DNA from: Pseudoduganella ginsengisoli
Lineage (GTDB): Bacteria > Pseudomonadota > Gammaproteobacteria > Burkholderiales > Burkholderiaceae_D
Length of the DNA stretch: 64,000 nucleotides
Reading direction: 5' to 3'
Assembly (NCBI RefSeq): GCF_009720865.1
Contig: NZ_WNLA01000001.1
Location: 682,001-746,000 of the forward strand
The notes beneath the pieces were generated by a model, which had not been told where the DNA came from, did no database searches, and worked only from the letters and a program-made list of their open reading frames with translations. A program made the translations under genes and the position numbers. Each line of letters starts with the position of its first letter. Positions within the stretch are counted from its first letter, which is position 1. Below, piece after piece: positions 1 through 8,298 of the stretch.

Positions 1-225
1 CATGCGTCCGACATTGCGGTTGTCTTCACCGGCGCCGTTGGCGCAGCCATAGTAAATGTCATCCACCTGGGTCCAATCCACGCCGGGATTGCGCGCCATC
101 AGCGCGGCGATCGGCACGGCGGCCAGATCGTCGGCGCGCACGGACGCCAGGGCGCCGCCATAGCGGCCGAAGGGAGTACGGACTGCGTCACAGATAAATG
201 CGGTATTCAATGCGGCTTCGTTCAT
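1..225 (-). CDS. paaJ: 3-oxoadipyl-CoA/3-oxo-5,6-dehydrosuberyl-CoA thiolase, N-terminal part only
   Basis: This is the first 75 codons of a thiolase; the gene runs off the left end of the window. The protein begins MNEAALNTAFICDAVRTPFG, which carries the thiolase signature (C/VDAVRTPFGRYGGALA), followed by a YYGCANGAGEDNRNVGRM stretch leading toward the catalytic-cysteine region that lies outside the window. In the family the enzyme performs the CoA-dependent thiolytic steps that end phenylacetate degradation, giving acetyl-CoA and succinyl-CoA. The ATG at 225 lies nine bases after the paaK stop and has an AAGGAA ribosome site. It is the last visible gene of the paa operon. PaaJ is preferred over PcaF only because of this context. 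Confidence 0.85.
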   Translation of the reverse strand, partial: MNEAALNTAFICDAVRTPFGRYGGALASVRADDLAAVPIAALMARNPGVDWTQVDDIYYGCANGAGEDNRNVGRM

Positions 226-234
226 TTCCATTCC

Positions 235-1554
235 TTAAACAATTTTCGGGCGCTGGTCGATCACGCGCTTGGCCTTGCCGGTCAAGGTGCGCTCGATACT
301 ATTGGGTTCTTTCAGCGTGACGCGCGTCGACACGCCGACATTGGTCTTGATGCGGTGTTCCAGTTCGCGCGCCAGGCTGGCCACGTCGCCCGGCGCCAGC
401 GAACCGCCAGGGCGCAGCTCGGCCAGCACTTCCAGCTTGTCCAGGTGGCCGTCGCGGGTCACCACCAGCTGGTATTGCGGCGCCAGCGGCGGCATCTTGC
501 AAATCAATTCTTCGATCTGGGTCGGGAATACGTTGACGCCGCGGATGATCAGCATGTCGTCCGAACGGCCCGTGATCTTGCCGATGCGGCGCATCGAACG
601 CGACGTCGGCGGCAGCAGACGCGTCAAGTCGCGCGTGCGGTAGCGGATCACCGGCATGGCCTCCTTCGTCAGCGAAGTAAATACCAGTTCCCCTTCTGAG
701 CCGTCCGGCAGCACTTCGCCGGTTTCCGGGTCAATGATCTCTGGATAGAAATGGTCTTCCCAGATTACCGGGCCGTCTTTCGATTCAATGCATTCGCTGG
801 CCACGCCAGGGCCCATCACTTCCGACAAGCCATAGATATCCACCGCATCGATACCGGCGCGCTGCTGGATTTCCGCGCGCATCGCATCGGTCCACGGTTC
901 CGCGCCAAAGATGCCGACCTTCAGCGACGACGCAGCGGGATCGAGGCCCTGACGCTGGAATTCCTCGATGATGTTCAACATGTATGACGGCGTCACCATG
1001 ATAATGTCGGGCCTAAAGTCGGCAATGAGCTGCACCTGCTTTTCCGTCTGGCCACCGGACATCGGCACCACCGTGCAGCCGAGGCGTTCCGCGCCATAGT
1101 GCGCCCCCAGGCCGCCCGTGAACAAGCCGTAGCCGTAAGAGATATGCACCATATCGCCCGCGCGGCCGCCTGCAGCACGAATCGAGCGGGCCACCACATT
1201 GGCCCACGTATCGATATCTTTCAGCGTATAGCCCACCACCGTGGCCTTGCCCGTGGTGCCGCTCGACGCATGCACGCGGGCGACTTTTTCACGCGGCACC
1301 GCAAATAAACCGAACGGGTAATTGTCGCGCAGTGTCTTCTTGTCCGTGAACGGAAACTTGGCCAGGTCCGCCAGCGTTTTCAAGTCATTCGGGTGAACAC
1401 CGGCCGCATCGAAGGCTGCGCGGTAGTGCGGCACGTTTTCATACGCATGCGTCAGCGACCATTTCATGCGCTGCAGCTGCAGCGCCTGCAGTTCGTCGCG
1501 GCTGGCCCGCTCGATCGGTTCCAGGTCGTTCGGGGCAGGGGTACGTTGAACCAT
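235..1554 (-). CDS. paaK: Phenylacetate-CoA ligase
   Basis: A 439-residue AMP-forming acyl-CoA ligase that activates phenylacetate to phenylacetyl-CoA with ATP and CoA in the cytoplasm. This is the entry step of the pathway, and its product is the effector that releases PaaX in known systems. The adenylate-forming P-loop SSGTTGK lies at residues 97-103, a YGLSEVMGPG block sits near residue 240, and the C-terminal domain contains GRSDDMLIIRGVNVFP, the hinge motif typical of PaaK. Length matches the family (about 430-440). The ATG at 1554 is preceded by a strong GGAGG. It follows paaI by 23 bases in the operon. Confidence 0.95.
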   Translation of the reverse strand: MVQRTPAPNDLEPIERASRDELQALQLQRMKWSLTHAYENVPHYRAAFDAAGVHPNDLKTLADLAKFPFTDKKTLRDNYPFGLFAVPREKVARVHASSGTTGKATVVGYTLKDIDTWANVVARSIRAAGGRAGDMVHISYGYGLFTGGLGAHYGAERLGCTVVPMSGGQTEKQVQLIADFRPDIIMVTPSYMLNIIEEFQRQGLDPAASSLKVGIFGAEPWTDAMRAEIQQRAGIDAVDIYGLSEVMGPGVASECIESKDGPVIWEDHFYPEIIDPETGEVLPDGSEGELVFTSLTKEAMPVIRYRTRDLTRLLPPTSRSMRRIGKITGRSDDMLIIRGVNVFPTQIEELICKMPPLAPQYQLVVTRDGHLDKLEVLAELRPGGSLAPGDVASLARELEHRIKTNVGVSTRVTLKEPNSIERTLTGKAKRVIDQRPKIV

Positions 1555-1577
1555 GATGCAACCTCCGTCTGGTGAGT

Positions 1578-2036
1578 TTATTGCGCTGCAGCCTGATGGA
1601 CCACTTCGCCGCCGATGCGGTGCGACTTGCCGCGCATCAGTGCAATCAGCTTGCCGTCCTGGTTGGAAACCCGCACGTCGTAGACACCGGTTTTGCCCGC
1701 CAGCGCCTGTTCTTGCGCTTCGGCCGCCAGCACGTCGCCCGGGCGCCCCGGCGCCAGGTATTCGATGGTGCAGCCAGCGCCCACGGTCACGTGGTTATGG
1801 CTGTTGCACGCAAATGCAAAGGCGCTGTCGGCCAGCGCGAAGATATAGCCGCCATGGCAGGTCTGGTGGCCGTTCAGCATGTCGTCGCGCACCGGCATCG
1901 TCATGCGCGCATAGCCGGGGCGGATCGCTGCCAGCACCATGCCCATGGCCTGGCTGGCGCGGTCACGCTCGAACATGGACGCCCCCGCTGCTTCGGCCAG
2001 CGCCTGCGCCTGTTGCGGATTCAAATGGTCATGCAT
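1578..2036 (-). CDS. paaI: Hydroxyphenylacetyl-CoA thioesterase
   Basis: A 152-residue hotdog-fold thioesterase. The block HQTCHGGYIFALADSAFAFA (residues 57-76) is the PaaI family signature, including the acidic residue (D70) of the active site. In the family it hydrolyses phenylacetyl-CoA ring-hydroxylated by-products and frees trapped CoA, acting as a rescue enzyme rather than a main-line step. The ATG at 2036 was chosen because it gives the normal family length; the reading frame stays open upstream inside paaH but lacks family similarity there. The start overlaps the end of paaH by eight bases, implying translational coupling. Confidence 0.92.
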   Translation of the reverse strand: MHDHLNPQQAQALAEAAGASMFERDRASQAMGMVLAAIRPGYARMTMPVRDDMLNGHQTCHGGYIFALADSAFAFACNSHNHVTVGAGCTIEYLAPGRPGDVLAAEAQEQALAGKTGVYDVRVSNQDGKLIALMRGKSHRIGGEVVHQAAAQ

Positions 2037-3603
2037 GGAACTTGCCCCCCGCCGCCAGTTTCCTGCGCAGCAGCGGCGACACGCGGTAGCGGTCTTCGCC
2101 ATAGCTGGCGGCCAGGTTGTGCAGCACGGTGACGACGTGGCCGATGCCGATACTGTCGGCCCACGCCAGCGGGCCTTTCGGGTAATTGACACCTTTTTGC
2201 ATGGCCGTATCCGCGCCTTGCGCGCTGCACACGCCCTGGTTGACAGCGTCGGCCGCTTCATTGGCCAGCATGGCAACCGTGCGCATGACGGCCATACCGG
2301 GTACGTCATCGAGCTTCGTCACCGTGAAGCCGGCTGCCTGGAACAGGCCCACGACGGAATGCCACACGGCCGGCTTGCACTGGTCCGAGCATGCCAGCGC
2401 AATGCGCGGCGCCTTGCCATAATCCAGCGCCAGGTCGAACAGCACGGTATCCGGATGCTTGTTGTCACGGGCGCGCTGGGTCGCGGTGCGGCCGTCCGTC
2501 AAGTAGATGGCGGCGCCGTTGCAGTGGATGGCTGGTGCGCTTTCAGTGCCGTGGCCATGGCCTTCCAAATGCTTTTTCAAGCCGACTTCCACGCCATGCG
2601 CGCGGAAGCGTTCCATCAGCGCATCCATCATGGGCGTCGATACCAGGGCGCCGCTGGCATCCAGCCCCATGCTGACATTCGCATATTCAGGATTCGGCTG
2701 CGGCGCCTCGGCGGCGGGTTGCTGTGCCACGGCGCCTTCGCCATACGCGTAAAAACCACGGCCCGACTTGCGGCCCAGGAAACCCGCGTTCACCAGTTCC
2801 TGCTGGATCACGGATGGCGTAAAGCGGGGATCGTTGTAATACGCGTTGAACACCGATTGCGTGACGGAGTAATTGACGTCATGGCCAATCAAGTCCATCA
2901 GCTCGAATGGGCCCATGCGGAAACCGCCCGCCTCGCGCAGCACGGCATCGATGGTGGCCGGATCGGCCGCCTGTTCATTCAGCAGGCGCAAGCCTTCCGC
3001 ATAGTACGGACGGGCCACGCGGTTGACGATGAAGCCCGGCGTGGATTTCGCGTGGACGGGATTCTTGCCCCAGCCGGCTGCCGTGTCATACACGGTCTGC
3101 GCCACGGTGCTGTCAGTGGCAAGGCCGCTGATGACTTCCACCAGCGCCATCAACGGCACTGGATTAAAGAAATGCATGCCCACCAGGCGCTGAGGGCGGC
3201 GCAGCCTGGCGGCAATGGCGGTGACGGAAATCGACGACGTGTTGGTGGCGAGGATGCAGTCGTCGGAAACGACGCCTTCCAGGTCAGCAAACAGCGAACG
3301 CTTGACGTCGAGGTTTTCCACGATGGCTTCCACCACCAGCGCGGCATCGGCCACGTCGCCCAGGCTGGATGCGGATTTCAACCGGGCCGTGGCGGCATCG
3401 GCATCGGCCGCCGACATTTTCTGCTTGTCGGCCAGCTTGCGGTACACGGCGCCGATGTCGGCAATGGCTTTCGCCACGGCTTCCGGGCGCGTGTCATACA
3501 GTTTGACGATATGGCCCGCGCTTGCCGCAACTTGCGCAATACCGGAACCCATGGCGCCGCTGCCGATGACGGCAACCACACTCCCATTCTGGATGGCCGC
3601 CAT
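2029..3603 (-). CDS. paaH: 3-hydroxyadipyl-CoA dehydrogenase
   Basis: A 524-residue NAD-dependent 3-hydroxyacyl-CoA dehydrogenase, the long form usual for PaaH, with a second C-terminal dehydrogenase-like domain. The Rossmann fingerprint GSGAMGSG is at residues 14-21 and the catalytic histidine is H144 in MHFFNPVP. The first C-terminal domain (about 190-285, starting PGFIVNRVARPY) and a degenerate second copy (about 420-515) follow. It oxidises 3-hydroxyadipyl-CoA to 3-oxoadipyl-CoA, the substrate of PaaJ. The start is three bases from the paaG stop, and the end overlaps paaI. Confidence 0.94.
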   Translation of the reverse strand: MAAIQNGSVVAVIGSGAMGSGIAQVAASAGHIVKLYDTRPEAVAKAIADIGAVYRKLADKQKMSAADADAATARLKSASSLGDVADAALVVEAIVENLDVKRSLFADLEGVVSDDCILATNTSSISVTAIAARLRRPQRLVGMHFFNPVPLMALVEVISGLATDSTVAQTVYDTAAGWGKNPVHAKSTPGFIVNRVARPYYAEGLRLLNEQAADPATIDAVLREAGGFRMGPFELMDLIGHDVNYSVTQSVFNAYYNDPRFTPSVIQQELVNAGFLGRKSGRGFYAYGEGAVAQQPAAEAPQPNPEYANVSMGLDASGALVSTPMMDALMERFRAHGVEVGLKKHLEGHGHGTESAPAIHCNGAAIYLTDGRTATQRARDNKHPDTVLFDLALDYGKAPRIALACSDQCKPAVWHSVVGLFQAAGFTVTKLDDVPGMAVMRTVAMLANEAADAVNQGVCSAQGADTAMQKGVNYPKGPLAWADSIGIGHVVTVLHNLAASYGEDRYRVSPLLRRKLAAGGKFHA

Positions 3604-3605
3604 GA

Positions 3606-4397
3606 TTATTCCCCCTTGAATTCAGGCGTACGTTTTTCCATGAAGGCCGACACGCCTTCACGGTAATCGTGGGAGTAGCCCAGTTCGCGCATCATGTCGG
3701 CTTCCAGCGCCAGCTGGTCTTGCAGGCTGTTGCCATAGCTGGCTTGCAGCGCTTTCTTCGTGAACGCCAGGCCCTTGGTTGGCGCGGTGGCAAAGTGTGC
3801 AGCCATGGCCATGGCTTCCGTCATCAGCACTTCGTCCGGCACGGATTTCCAGATCATGCCCCACTCTTCGGCGCGTTCCGCCGTCAGCTTTTCGCCCAGC
3901 ATGGCCAAGCCGGTGGCGCGCGCCAGGCCGATCAAACGCGGCAAGTGCCACGTGCCGCCCGTATCGGGAATCAGGCCCAGTTTGCAGAAGACTTCAACGA
4001 AGCTGGCCGATTTGCCGGCAATGACGATGTCGCACGCGAGCGCCAGGTTGGCGCCTGCGCCGGCGGCCACGCCGTTAACGGCGCAAATGACCGGCAGCGG
4101 CAGGTTGCGCAATTCCATCACCAGCGGCGCATAAAATTTTTCCACGGATTCGCCCAGGTCCACGCCTTTGGCGCCAGGTTCCACGGCGCGGTCGGACAAG
4201 TCCTGGCCCGCGCAGAAACCGCGGCCCGCGCCTGTCAGCACCAGCACGCGCACGGATTTGTCGGCTTTCACCTGGCCCAGCGCATCGCGCACTTCCAGGT
4301 GCATCGCTTGCGTGAAGCTGTTGAGTTTATCGGGACGGTTCAGCGTCAGCTTGGCAATGCCGTTGCTGATGTCGAATAAGATATTTTCGTAGGTCAT
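3606..4397 (-). CDS. paaG: Ring 1,2-epoxyphenylacetyl-CoA isomerase (oxepin-CoA forming)
   Basis: A 263-residue enoyl-CoA hydratase/isomerase. The blocks LTLNRPDKLNSF, TGAGRGFCAGQDL, VICAVNGVAAGAGANLAL and REGVSAFMEKRTPEFKG align closely from memory with Escherichia coli PaaG rather than PaaF. Known PaaG isomerises the ring epoxide to oxepin-CoA and also shifts double bonds later in the route. No second hydratase that could serve as PaaF is present in the window. The start at 4397 follows paaE by ten bases with a GGAGA ribosome site. Confidence 0.92.
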   Translation of the reverse strand: MTYENILFDISNGIAKLTLNRPDKLNSFTQAMHLEVRDALGQVKADKSVRVLVLTGAGRGFCAGQDLSDRAVEPGAKGVDLGESVEKFYAPLVMELRNLPLPVICAVNGVAAGAGANLALACDIVIAGKSASFVEVFCKLGLIPDTGGTWHLPRLIGLARATGLAMLGEKLTAERAEEWGMIWKSVPDEVLMTEAMAMAAHFATAPTKGLAFTKKALQASYGNSLQDQLALEADMMRELGYSHDYREGVSAFMEKRTPEFKGE

Positions 4398-4407
4398 TGG
4401 TGTCTCC

Positions 4408-5484
4408 TTATTCTGCCTGGTCGAAGTCGACCACCACTTTATCTGTGACCGGGAAACTCTGGCAGCTCAGCACAAAGCCCCGTGCAATTTCATAGTCTTC
4501 CAGTGCGTAATTGACGTCCATGTCGACTTTACCGTCCAGCACCTTGCAGCGGCACGTCGAGCACACGCCGCCCTTGCACGAGTAGCGCATGTCGATCCCG
4601 GCTTTCAAGCCCGCATCGAGGATGGATTCCTTGTCCTTGTCCATCGTGAACGTCGTGTGGTTGCCATCCAGGACCACGGTGACTTCCGTCAGACCGGTAC
4701 CCAGTTCCGCCGCGGCGCGCGGCTTGTGCTGGTGCTTGGGGATGCTGGCCGCGAACAGTTCGATCTTGATGTTCGCCTTTGGCATACCGGCTTCCTGCAA
4801 CGCTTCCGACACGCCATGCATCATGTCTTCCGGTCCACAGATAAAGGCCGTGTCGTAATCGGCGGGATTGACCCACAGGCGCAGGAATTGTTTGGTCTTT
4901 TCTTTCGTGATGCGGCCGTTGAACAATTCAATGTCCTGCTGTTCGCGGCTCATCACATAGACGATGTTCAGGCGGTCCGTGTAGATATCTTTCAGGTCGC
5001 CCAGCTCGCCCTTGAAAATCACGGACGACGATGCACGGTTGCCGTAGAACAGCGTGAAGCTGCTGTTCGGTTCCGTCATCAGCGTGGTCTTGATGATCGA
5101 CAGCATCGGCGTAATGCCGCTGCCGGCGGCAAATGCCATGTATTGCTTGCGGTTGGCGGCATCGAGCGGCACGTTGAAGTGGCCCATCGGCGGCATGACT
5201 TCCAACATCGTGCCCGGCTTCACGGCTTCGTTTGCCCACGTGGAAAACAGGCCGCCCGGCGTGCGTTTGATGGCCACACGCAGGCGGTTGTCCTGCACGG
5301 CGGAGCAGATCGAATACGAACGGCGCACATCTTCGCCATTGATATGCGTGCGCAAGGTCAGGTGCTGGCCCTGCTGGTACTGGAAACTTTGCTGCAGCTC
5401 TGGCGGCACGGCGAAGGTGACGGCGATACAGTCGCGCGTTTCATGGGTCACCGCGGCGACGGACAGCGGATAGAATTTGCTCAT
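4408..5484 (-). CDS. paaE: Phenylacetyl-CoA 1,2-epoxidase reductase subunit
   Basis: A 358-residue ferredoxin-NADP reductase-type electron transfer protein that feeds the PaaABC epoxidase. The N-terminal FAD domain carries RRSYSICS (flavin binding), the middle NADPH domain carries AAGSGITPMLSI, and the C-terminal plant-type 2Fe-2S domain carries the cysteine set CKGGVCSTCRCKV plus a distal cysteine in VLSCQSFP. The ATG at 5484 (MSKFYPLSVAAV) was chosen; the frame is open for 60 more codons upstream, but those codons lie over paaD and do not resemble the family. It sits between paaD and paaG. Confidence 0.95.
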   Translation of the reverse strand: MSKFYPLSVAAVTHETRDCIAVTFAVPPELQQSFQYQQGQHLTLRTHINGEDVRRSYSICSAVQDNRLRVAIKRTPGGLFSTWANEAVKPGTMLEVMPPMGHFNVPLDAANRKQYMAFAAGSGITPMLSIIKTTLMTEPNSSFTLFYGNRASSSVIFKGELGDLKDIYTDRLNIVYVMSREQQDIELFNGRITKEKTKQFLRLWVNPADYDTAFICGPEDMMHGVSEALQEAGMPKANIKIELFAASIPKHQHKPRAAAELGTGLTEVTVVLDGNHTTFTMDKDKESILDAGLKAGIDMRYSCKGGVCSTCRCKVLDGKVDMDVNYALEDYEIARGFVLSCQSFPVTDKVVVDFDQAE

Positions 5485-5491
5485 ATTATTT

Positions 5492-6052
5492 TCAGTGACA
5501 CTTGAAGTAGTCAAAAGGCTCGCGGCAATCGAGGCACTTATATAAGGCTTTGCAGGGCGTGGAGCCGAACTGGCTGGTGAGTTCCGTATGGCCGGAGCCG
5601 CAGTGGGGGCACGCGACTTTCGGCGCCGCGATGGCGTGACGTTTAACGCCCGCAGCCAAGCCACCAGCGCGCAGAGCGCTGATGTCGATCACTTGCTGCG
5701 CCGGCGGCGCGATGCCATACCCTTTCAGCTTGGCCTTGCCAGATTCGCTCATCCAGTCCGTGGTCCATGCGGGCGACAGTTGCGTCAACAGTTCCACCTG
5801 CTGCACGCCCCGCTCTTTCAATGCGGACGTGACGGCATCGGCAATCACTTGCATGGCGGGACAGCCGGAATAGGTCGGCGTGATGGTGACGGTGCAGGCG
5901 CTGTCCCCTGTCACCTGGACGCCGCGCACGATGCCCAGGTCCACCACGGAAATCACGGGGATTTCCGGGTCGGGCACGTCATTGAGCCAAGTCCAAACCT
6001 GAGCGGCGCTTAATTGAGTATCCATGGCGGCAGTCGCGAACGCGGGATCCAT
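5492..6052 (-). CDS. paaD: Phenylacetyl-CoA epoxidase maturation/assembly protein
   Basis: A 186-residue MIP18-family protein (DUF59 domain, about residues 20-110, with DPEIPVISVVDLGIVR and TPTYSGCPAMQVI) followed by a C-terminal zinc-ribbon-like region with cysteine pairs CPHCGSGHTELTSQFG and CLDC. PaaD is needed for epoxidase activity, probably through Fe-S/diiron maturation. The ATG at 6052 forms a TAATG overlap with the paaC stop, so coupling favours this start; an alternative ATG at 6025 would remove nine residues. Neither start has a clear ribosome site. The long upstream open frame within paaC is a shadow. Confidence 0.9.
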   Translation of the reverse strand: MDPAFATAAMDTQLSAAQVWTWLNDVPDPEIPVISVVDLGIVRGVQVTGDSACTVTITPTYSGCPAMQVIADAVTSALKERGVQQVELLTQLSPAWTTDWMSESGKAKLKGYGIAPPAQQVIDISALRAGGLAAGVKRHAIAAPKVACPHCGSGHTELTSQFGSTPCKALYKCLDCREPFDYFKCH

Positions 6053-6816
6053 TACCACTGCGCGCCGGGATACGCGCGCTGCAGGAACTGCATCTCGGCC
6101 AGCAGGTAGCCCAGGTGCTCCGTATGGCGGCCTTGTTTGCCGCCTTTTTGCATCCAGGCGTCCGGCGACGGCATCGTCAGCGTAGCTTCCGCCAGGATGT
6201 CCGACACGTGGGCCAGCCACTGGGCGCGCAGTTCGTCCGCTGCCGGGGCAATCCCCGCATCCACCATGGCCCGGTCGACGTCGTCGTAATTGAAAAATTC
6301 ACCCGTGTACGGCCACAGTTCATTGACGGCCGCCTGCGTTTTCGCGTGGCTGATTTCCGTGCCGTCACCCATGCGCACCACCAGGTCGCCGCTGCGGCGC
6401 AGGTGGTACGTGACTTCCTTCAGCGACTTTTCCGCGATTTCCGCGATGCGCTGGTCGCTGCACTTTGTCAGTGCGCCGATGAGGAAATAGTGCCACGTAT
6501 CGAAGAAGAACTGGCGCACCATCGTATCGGCATAGTTGCCGTTGTTTTGCTCGACCAGCAGGCAATTCTTGAAGTCGTGCGCGTCGCGGTGGTACGCGAT
6601 ACGGTCTTCGTCGCGGCCCTGGCCTTCCAGCTCGCCGGCATACGTGTACCACATGCGGGTCTGGCCCAGCAAATCCAGCGCCACGTTGGTCAGCGCCATG
6701 TCTTCTTCCAGCGCCGGCCCCTTGCCGCACAGTTCCGACAGGCGCTGGCTCAGGATCAGGGCATTGTCGCCTTGGCGCAGCAGATAATTTACCTTTGCAT
6801 CCATGGCTGCGCTCAC
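6052..6816 (-). CDS. paaC: Phenylacetyl-CoA epoxidase structural subunit
   Basis: A 254-residue ferritin-like helical protein that pairs with PaaA in the epoxidase core. It opens with NYLLRQGDNALILSQRLSELCG and contains DMALTNVALDLLGQTRMWY and NYADTMVRQFFFDTWHY, all typical PaaC blocks; the family lacks a complete diiron site and plays a structural role. The ATG at 6816 overlaps the end of paaB by four bases (ATGA). A second in-frame ATG four codons later (6804) is possible. Confidence 0.94.
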   Translation of the reverse strand: MSAAMDAKVNYLLRQGDNALILSQRLSELCGKGPALEEDMALTNVALDLLGQTRMWYTYAGELEGQGRDEDRIAYHRDAHDFKNCLLVEQNNGNYADTMVRQFFFDTWHYFLIGALTKCSDQRIAEIAEKSLKEVTYHLRRSGDLVVRMGDGTEISHAKTQAAVNELWPYTGEFFNYDDVDRAMVDAGIAPAADELRAQWLAHVSDILAEATLTMPSPDAWMQKGGKQGRHTEHLGYLLAEMQFLQRAYPGAQW

Positions 6817-7097
6817 AGGTTTTTGACTTCTTCCGGCATCGGGAAGAAGGTTGGGTGGCGGTACACCTTGCTGTTGGACGGCTCGAACAGCGCATCCTTG
6901 TCGCCAGGGGCGCTGGCAACGATGTCCGTGGCGCGCACCACCCAGATGCTGACGCCTTCATTGCGGCGCGTGTACACGTCGCGCGCGTTGTTGATCGCCA
7001 TGCCGGCGTCCGGTGCGTGCAGGCTGCCTACGTGCTTATGCGCCAGGCCGTGCTGGCTGCGAATGAATACTTCCCACAATGGCCATTCTTTGCTCAT
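6813..7097 (-). CDS. paaB: Phenylacetyl-CoA epoxidase subunit B
   Basis: A 94-residue protein with the PaaB pattern EWPLWEVFIRSQHGLAHKHV near the N-terminus, then ALxNARDVYTRR-like and EGVSIWVVRATDIVAS blocks. PaaB bridges PaaAC heterodimers in the multicomponent monooxygenase. The ATG at 7097 has a very strong GAGGAG ribosome site; open codons upstream belong to the end of paaA and were excluded. It lies ten bases after paaA. Confidence 0.94.
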   Translation of the reverse strand: MSKEWPLWEVFIRSQHGLAHKHVGSLHAPDAGMAINNARDVYTRRNEGVSIWVVRATDIVASAPGDKDALFEPSNSKVYRHPTFFPMPEEVKNL

Positions 7098-7107
7098 CTT
7101 GTTCTCC

Positions 7108-8097
7108 TCAGGCAGCCGCCTGTTTTGCTTGTTGTTTGTCGGCGTAAGCCACCAGCGCGTCGCGGAACCACTCTCCATCGTCCCACGCTTTGACGCGGGT
7201 GCGCAGGCGTTCCTTGTTGCATGGGCCATTGCCCTTCAAGACTTGATGGAATTCTTCCCAGTCGATTTCGCCGAAGTCGTAGCTGCCCCGTTCCTCATTC
7301 CATTTCAAGTCCGGGTCGGGAATCGTCAAGCCCAGGTATTCCGCTTGCGGCACGGTCTGGTCGACCATGCGCTGGCGCAGTTCATCGTTGGAGAACAGCT
7401 TGATGCGCCATTGCGCCGATTGGGCGCTGTTGACGGACGCCGCGTCGGAAGGGCCGAACATCATCAAGGAAGGCCACCACCAACGGTTCAGCGCATCTTG
7501 CGCCATTTGCTTTTGCTCGGGGGTGCCCTTGCTAAGGGCCATCATGATGTCGTAGCCCTGGCGCGCGTGGAACGATTCTTCCTTGCAGACGCGGATCATG
7601 GCGCGCGAATACGGGCCATACGAGCAGCGGCACAGGGGGATCTGGTTGATGATGGCCGAACCGTCGACCAGCCAGCCGATGGCGCCCATGTCCGCCCACG
7701 ACAAGGTCGGATAGTTAAAAATACTGGAATACTTGGCTTTGCCACTGTGCAGTGCGTCAAGCAATTCATCGCGCGACACGCCCAGGGTTTCGGCGGCGCT
7801 GTACAGGTACAAGCCATGGCCGGCCTCATCCTGGATCTTGGCCAGCAAAATGGATTTGCGTTTCAAGGTCGGGGCGCGGGTCACCCAGTTACCTTCAGGC
7901 AACTGACCGACGATTTCCGAGTGTGCGTGCTGCGAAATCTGGCGTATCAGCGTCTTGCGATAGGCATCCGGCATCCAGTCTTTCGCTTCGATTTTCACGC
8001 CGGCATCGATGCGAGCCTGAAACTCGCGTTCTTCGGCGCTCATGTCGTCGCTGGTCTGGACCTTCTTCAGGCCGGTTTCCACCATCTGTGCGTACAT
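7108..8097 (-). CDS. paaA: Phenylacetyl-CoA epoxidase catalytic subunit
   Basis: A 329-residue diiron oxygenase subunit, the catalytic part of the enzyme that inserts one oxygen atom into the aromatic ring of phenylacetyl-CoA. Iron-ligand motifs DEAGHG (within [17 protein letters not shown]) and EESFHARQ are both present, as is the N-terminal [16 protein letters not shown] block. The ATG at 8097 follows a strong AAGGAGA; an upstream in-frame ATG at 8142 would add 15 residues that do not look like the family. It is the first gene of the operon and is read divergently from paaX. Confidence 0.96.
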   Translation of the reverse strand: MYAQMVETGLKKVQTSDDMSAEEREFQARIDAGVKIEAKDWMPDAYRKTLIRQISQHAHSEIVGQLPEGNWVTRAPTLKRKSILLAKIQDEAGHGLYLYSAAETLGVSRDELLDALHSGKAKYSSIFNYPTLSWADMGAIGWLVDGSAIINQIPLCRCSYGPYSRAMIRVCKEESFHARQGYDIMMALSKGTPEQKQMAQDALNRWWWPSLMMFGPSDAASVNSAQSAQWRIKLFSNDELRQRMVDQTVPQAEYLGLTIPDPDLKWNEERGSYDFGEIDWEEFHQVLKGNGPCNKERLRTRVKAWDDGEWFRDALVAYADKQQAKQAAA

Positions 8098-8127
8098 GGA
8101 CTTGTCTCCTTCATCAAGGTATGACTG

Positions 8128-8150
8128 CATGATACGATACAAAAATCATG
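8128..8150. promoter_or_regulatory. Candidate PaaX operator between paaA and paaX
   Basis: A perfect six-base inverted repeat CATGAT...ATCATG separated by 11 bases lies 30-50 bases upstream of the paaA start. Its spacer contains the tandem ATACGATAC. PaaX is known to bind imperfect palindromes around the paa promoters, and this is the most symmetrical site in the 201-base divergent region. The assignment is inference. Confidence 0.4.
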
Positions 8151-8298
8151 AAGACTACATTTTTTTTGACTCAAATCATTTTTCTGTATCTCGTAGAGGC
8201 GCAACATGGACTGTTTGGGCGACTATAAGAAAAATAATGCTGCGCCGAACCCAGAGCAAAGTAAACTCTCGCCTGAGAGACACTTATTGCACTGCACG

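Noticed and set aside
1939..3666. A 575-codon plus-strand frame opposite paaH and paaI
   Set aside because: It is antisense to well-identified paa genes and shows the same shadow composition.
5485..5664. A 60-codon N-terminal extension of PaaE
   Set aside because: It overlaps paaD out of frame and is rich in Arg, Ser and Pro; the family begins at MSKFYPL.
8206..8298. A longer PaaX start at 8206 with a GAGG site
   Set aside because: The extra 31 residues do not resemble the PaaX N-terminus, which aligns from 8299. The site could still be used, so it is noted in the entry.
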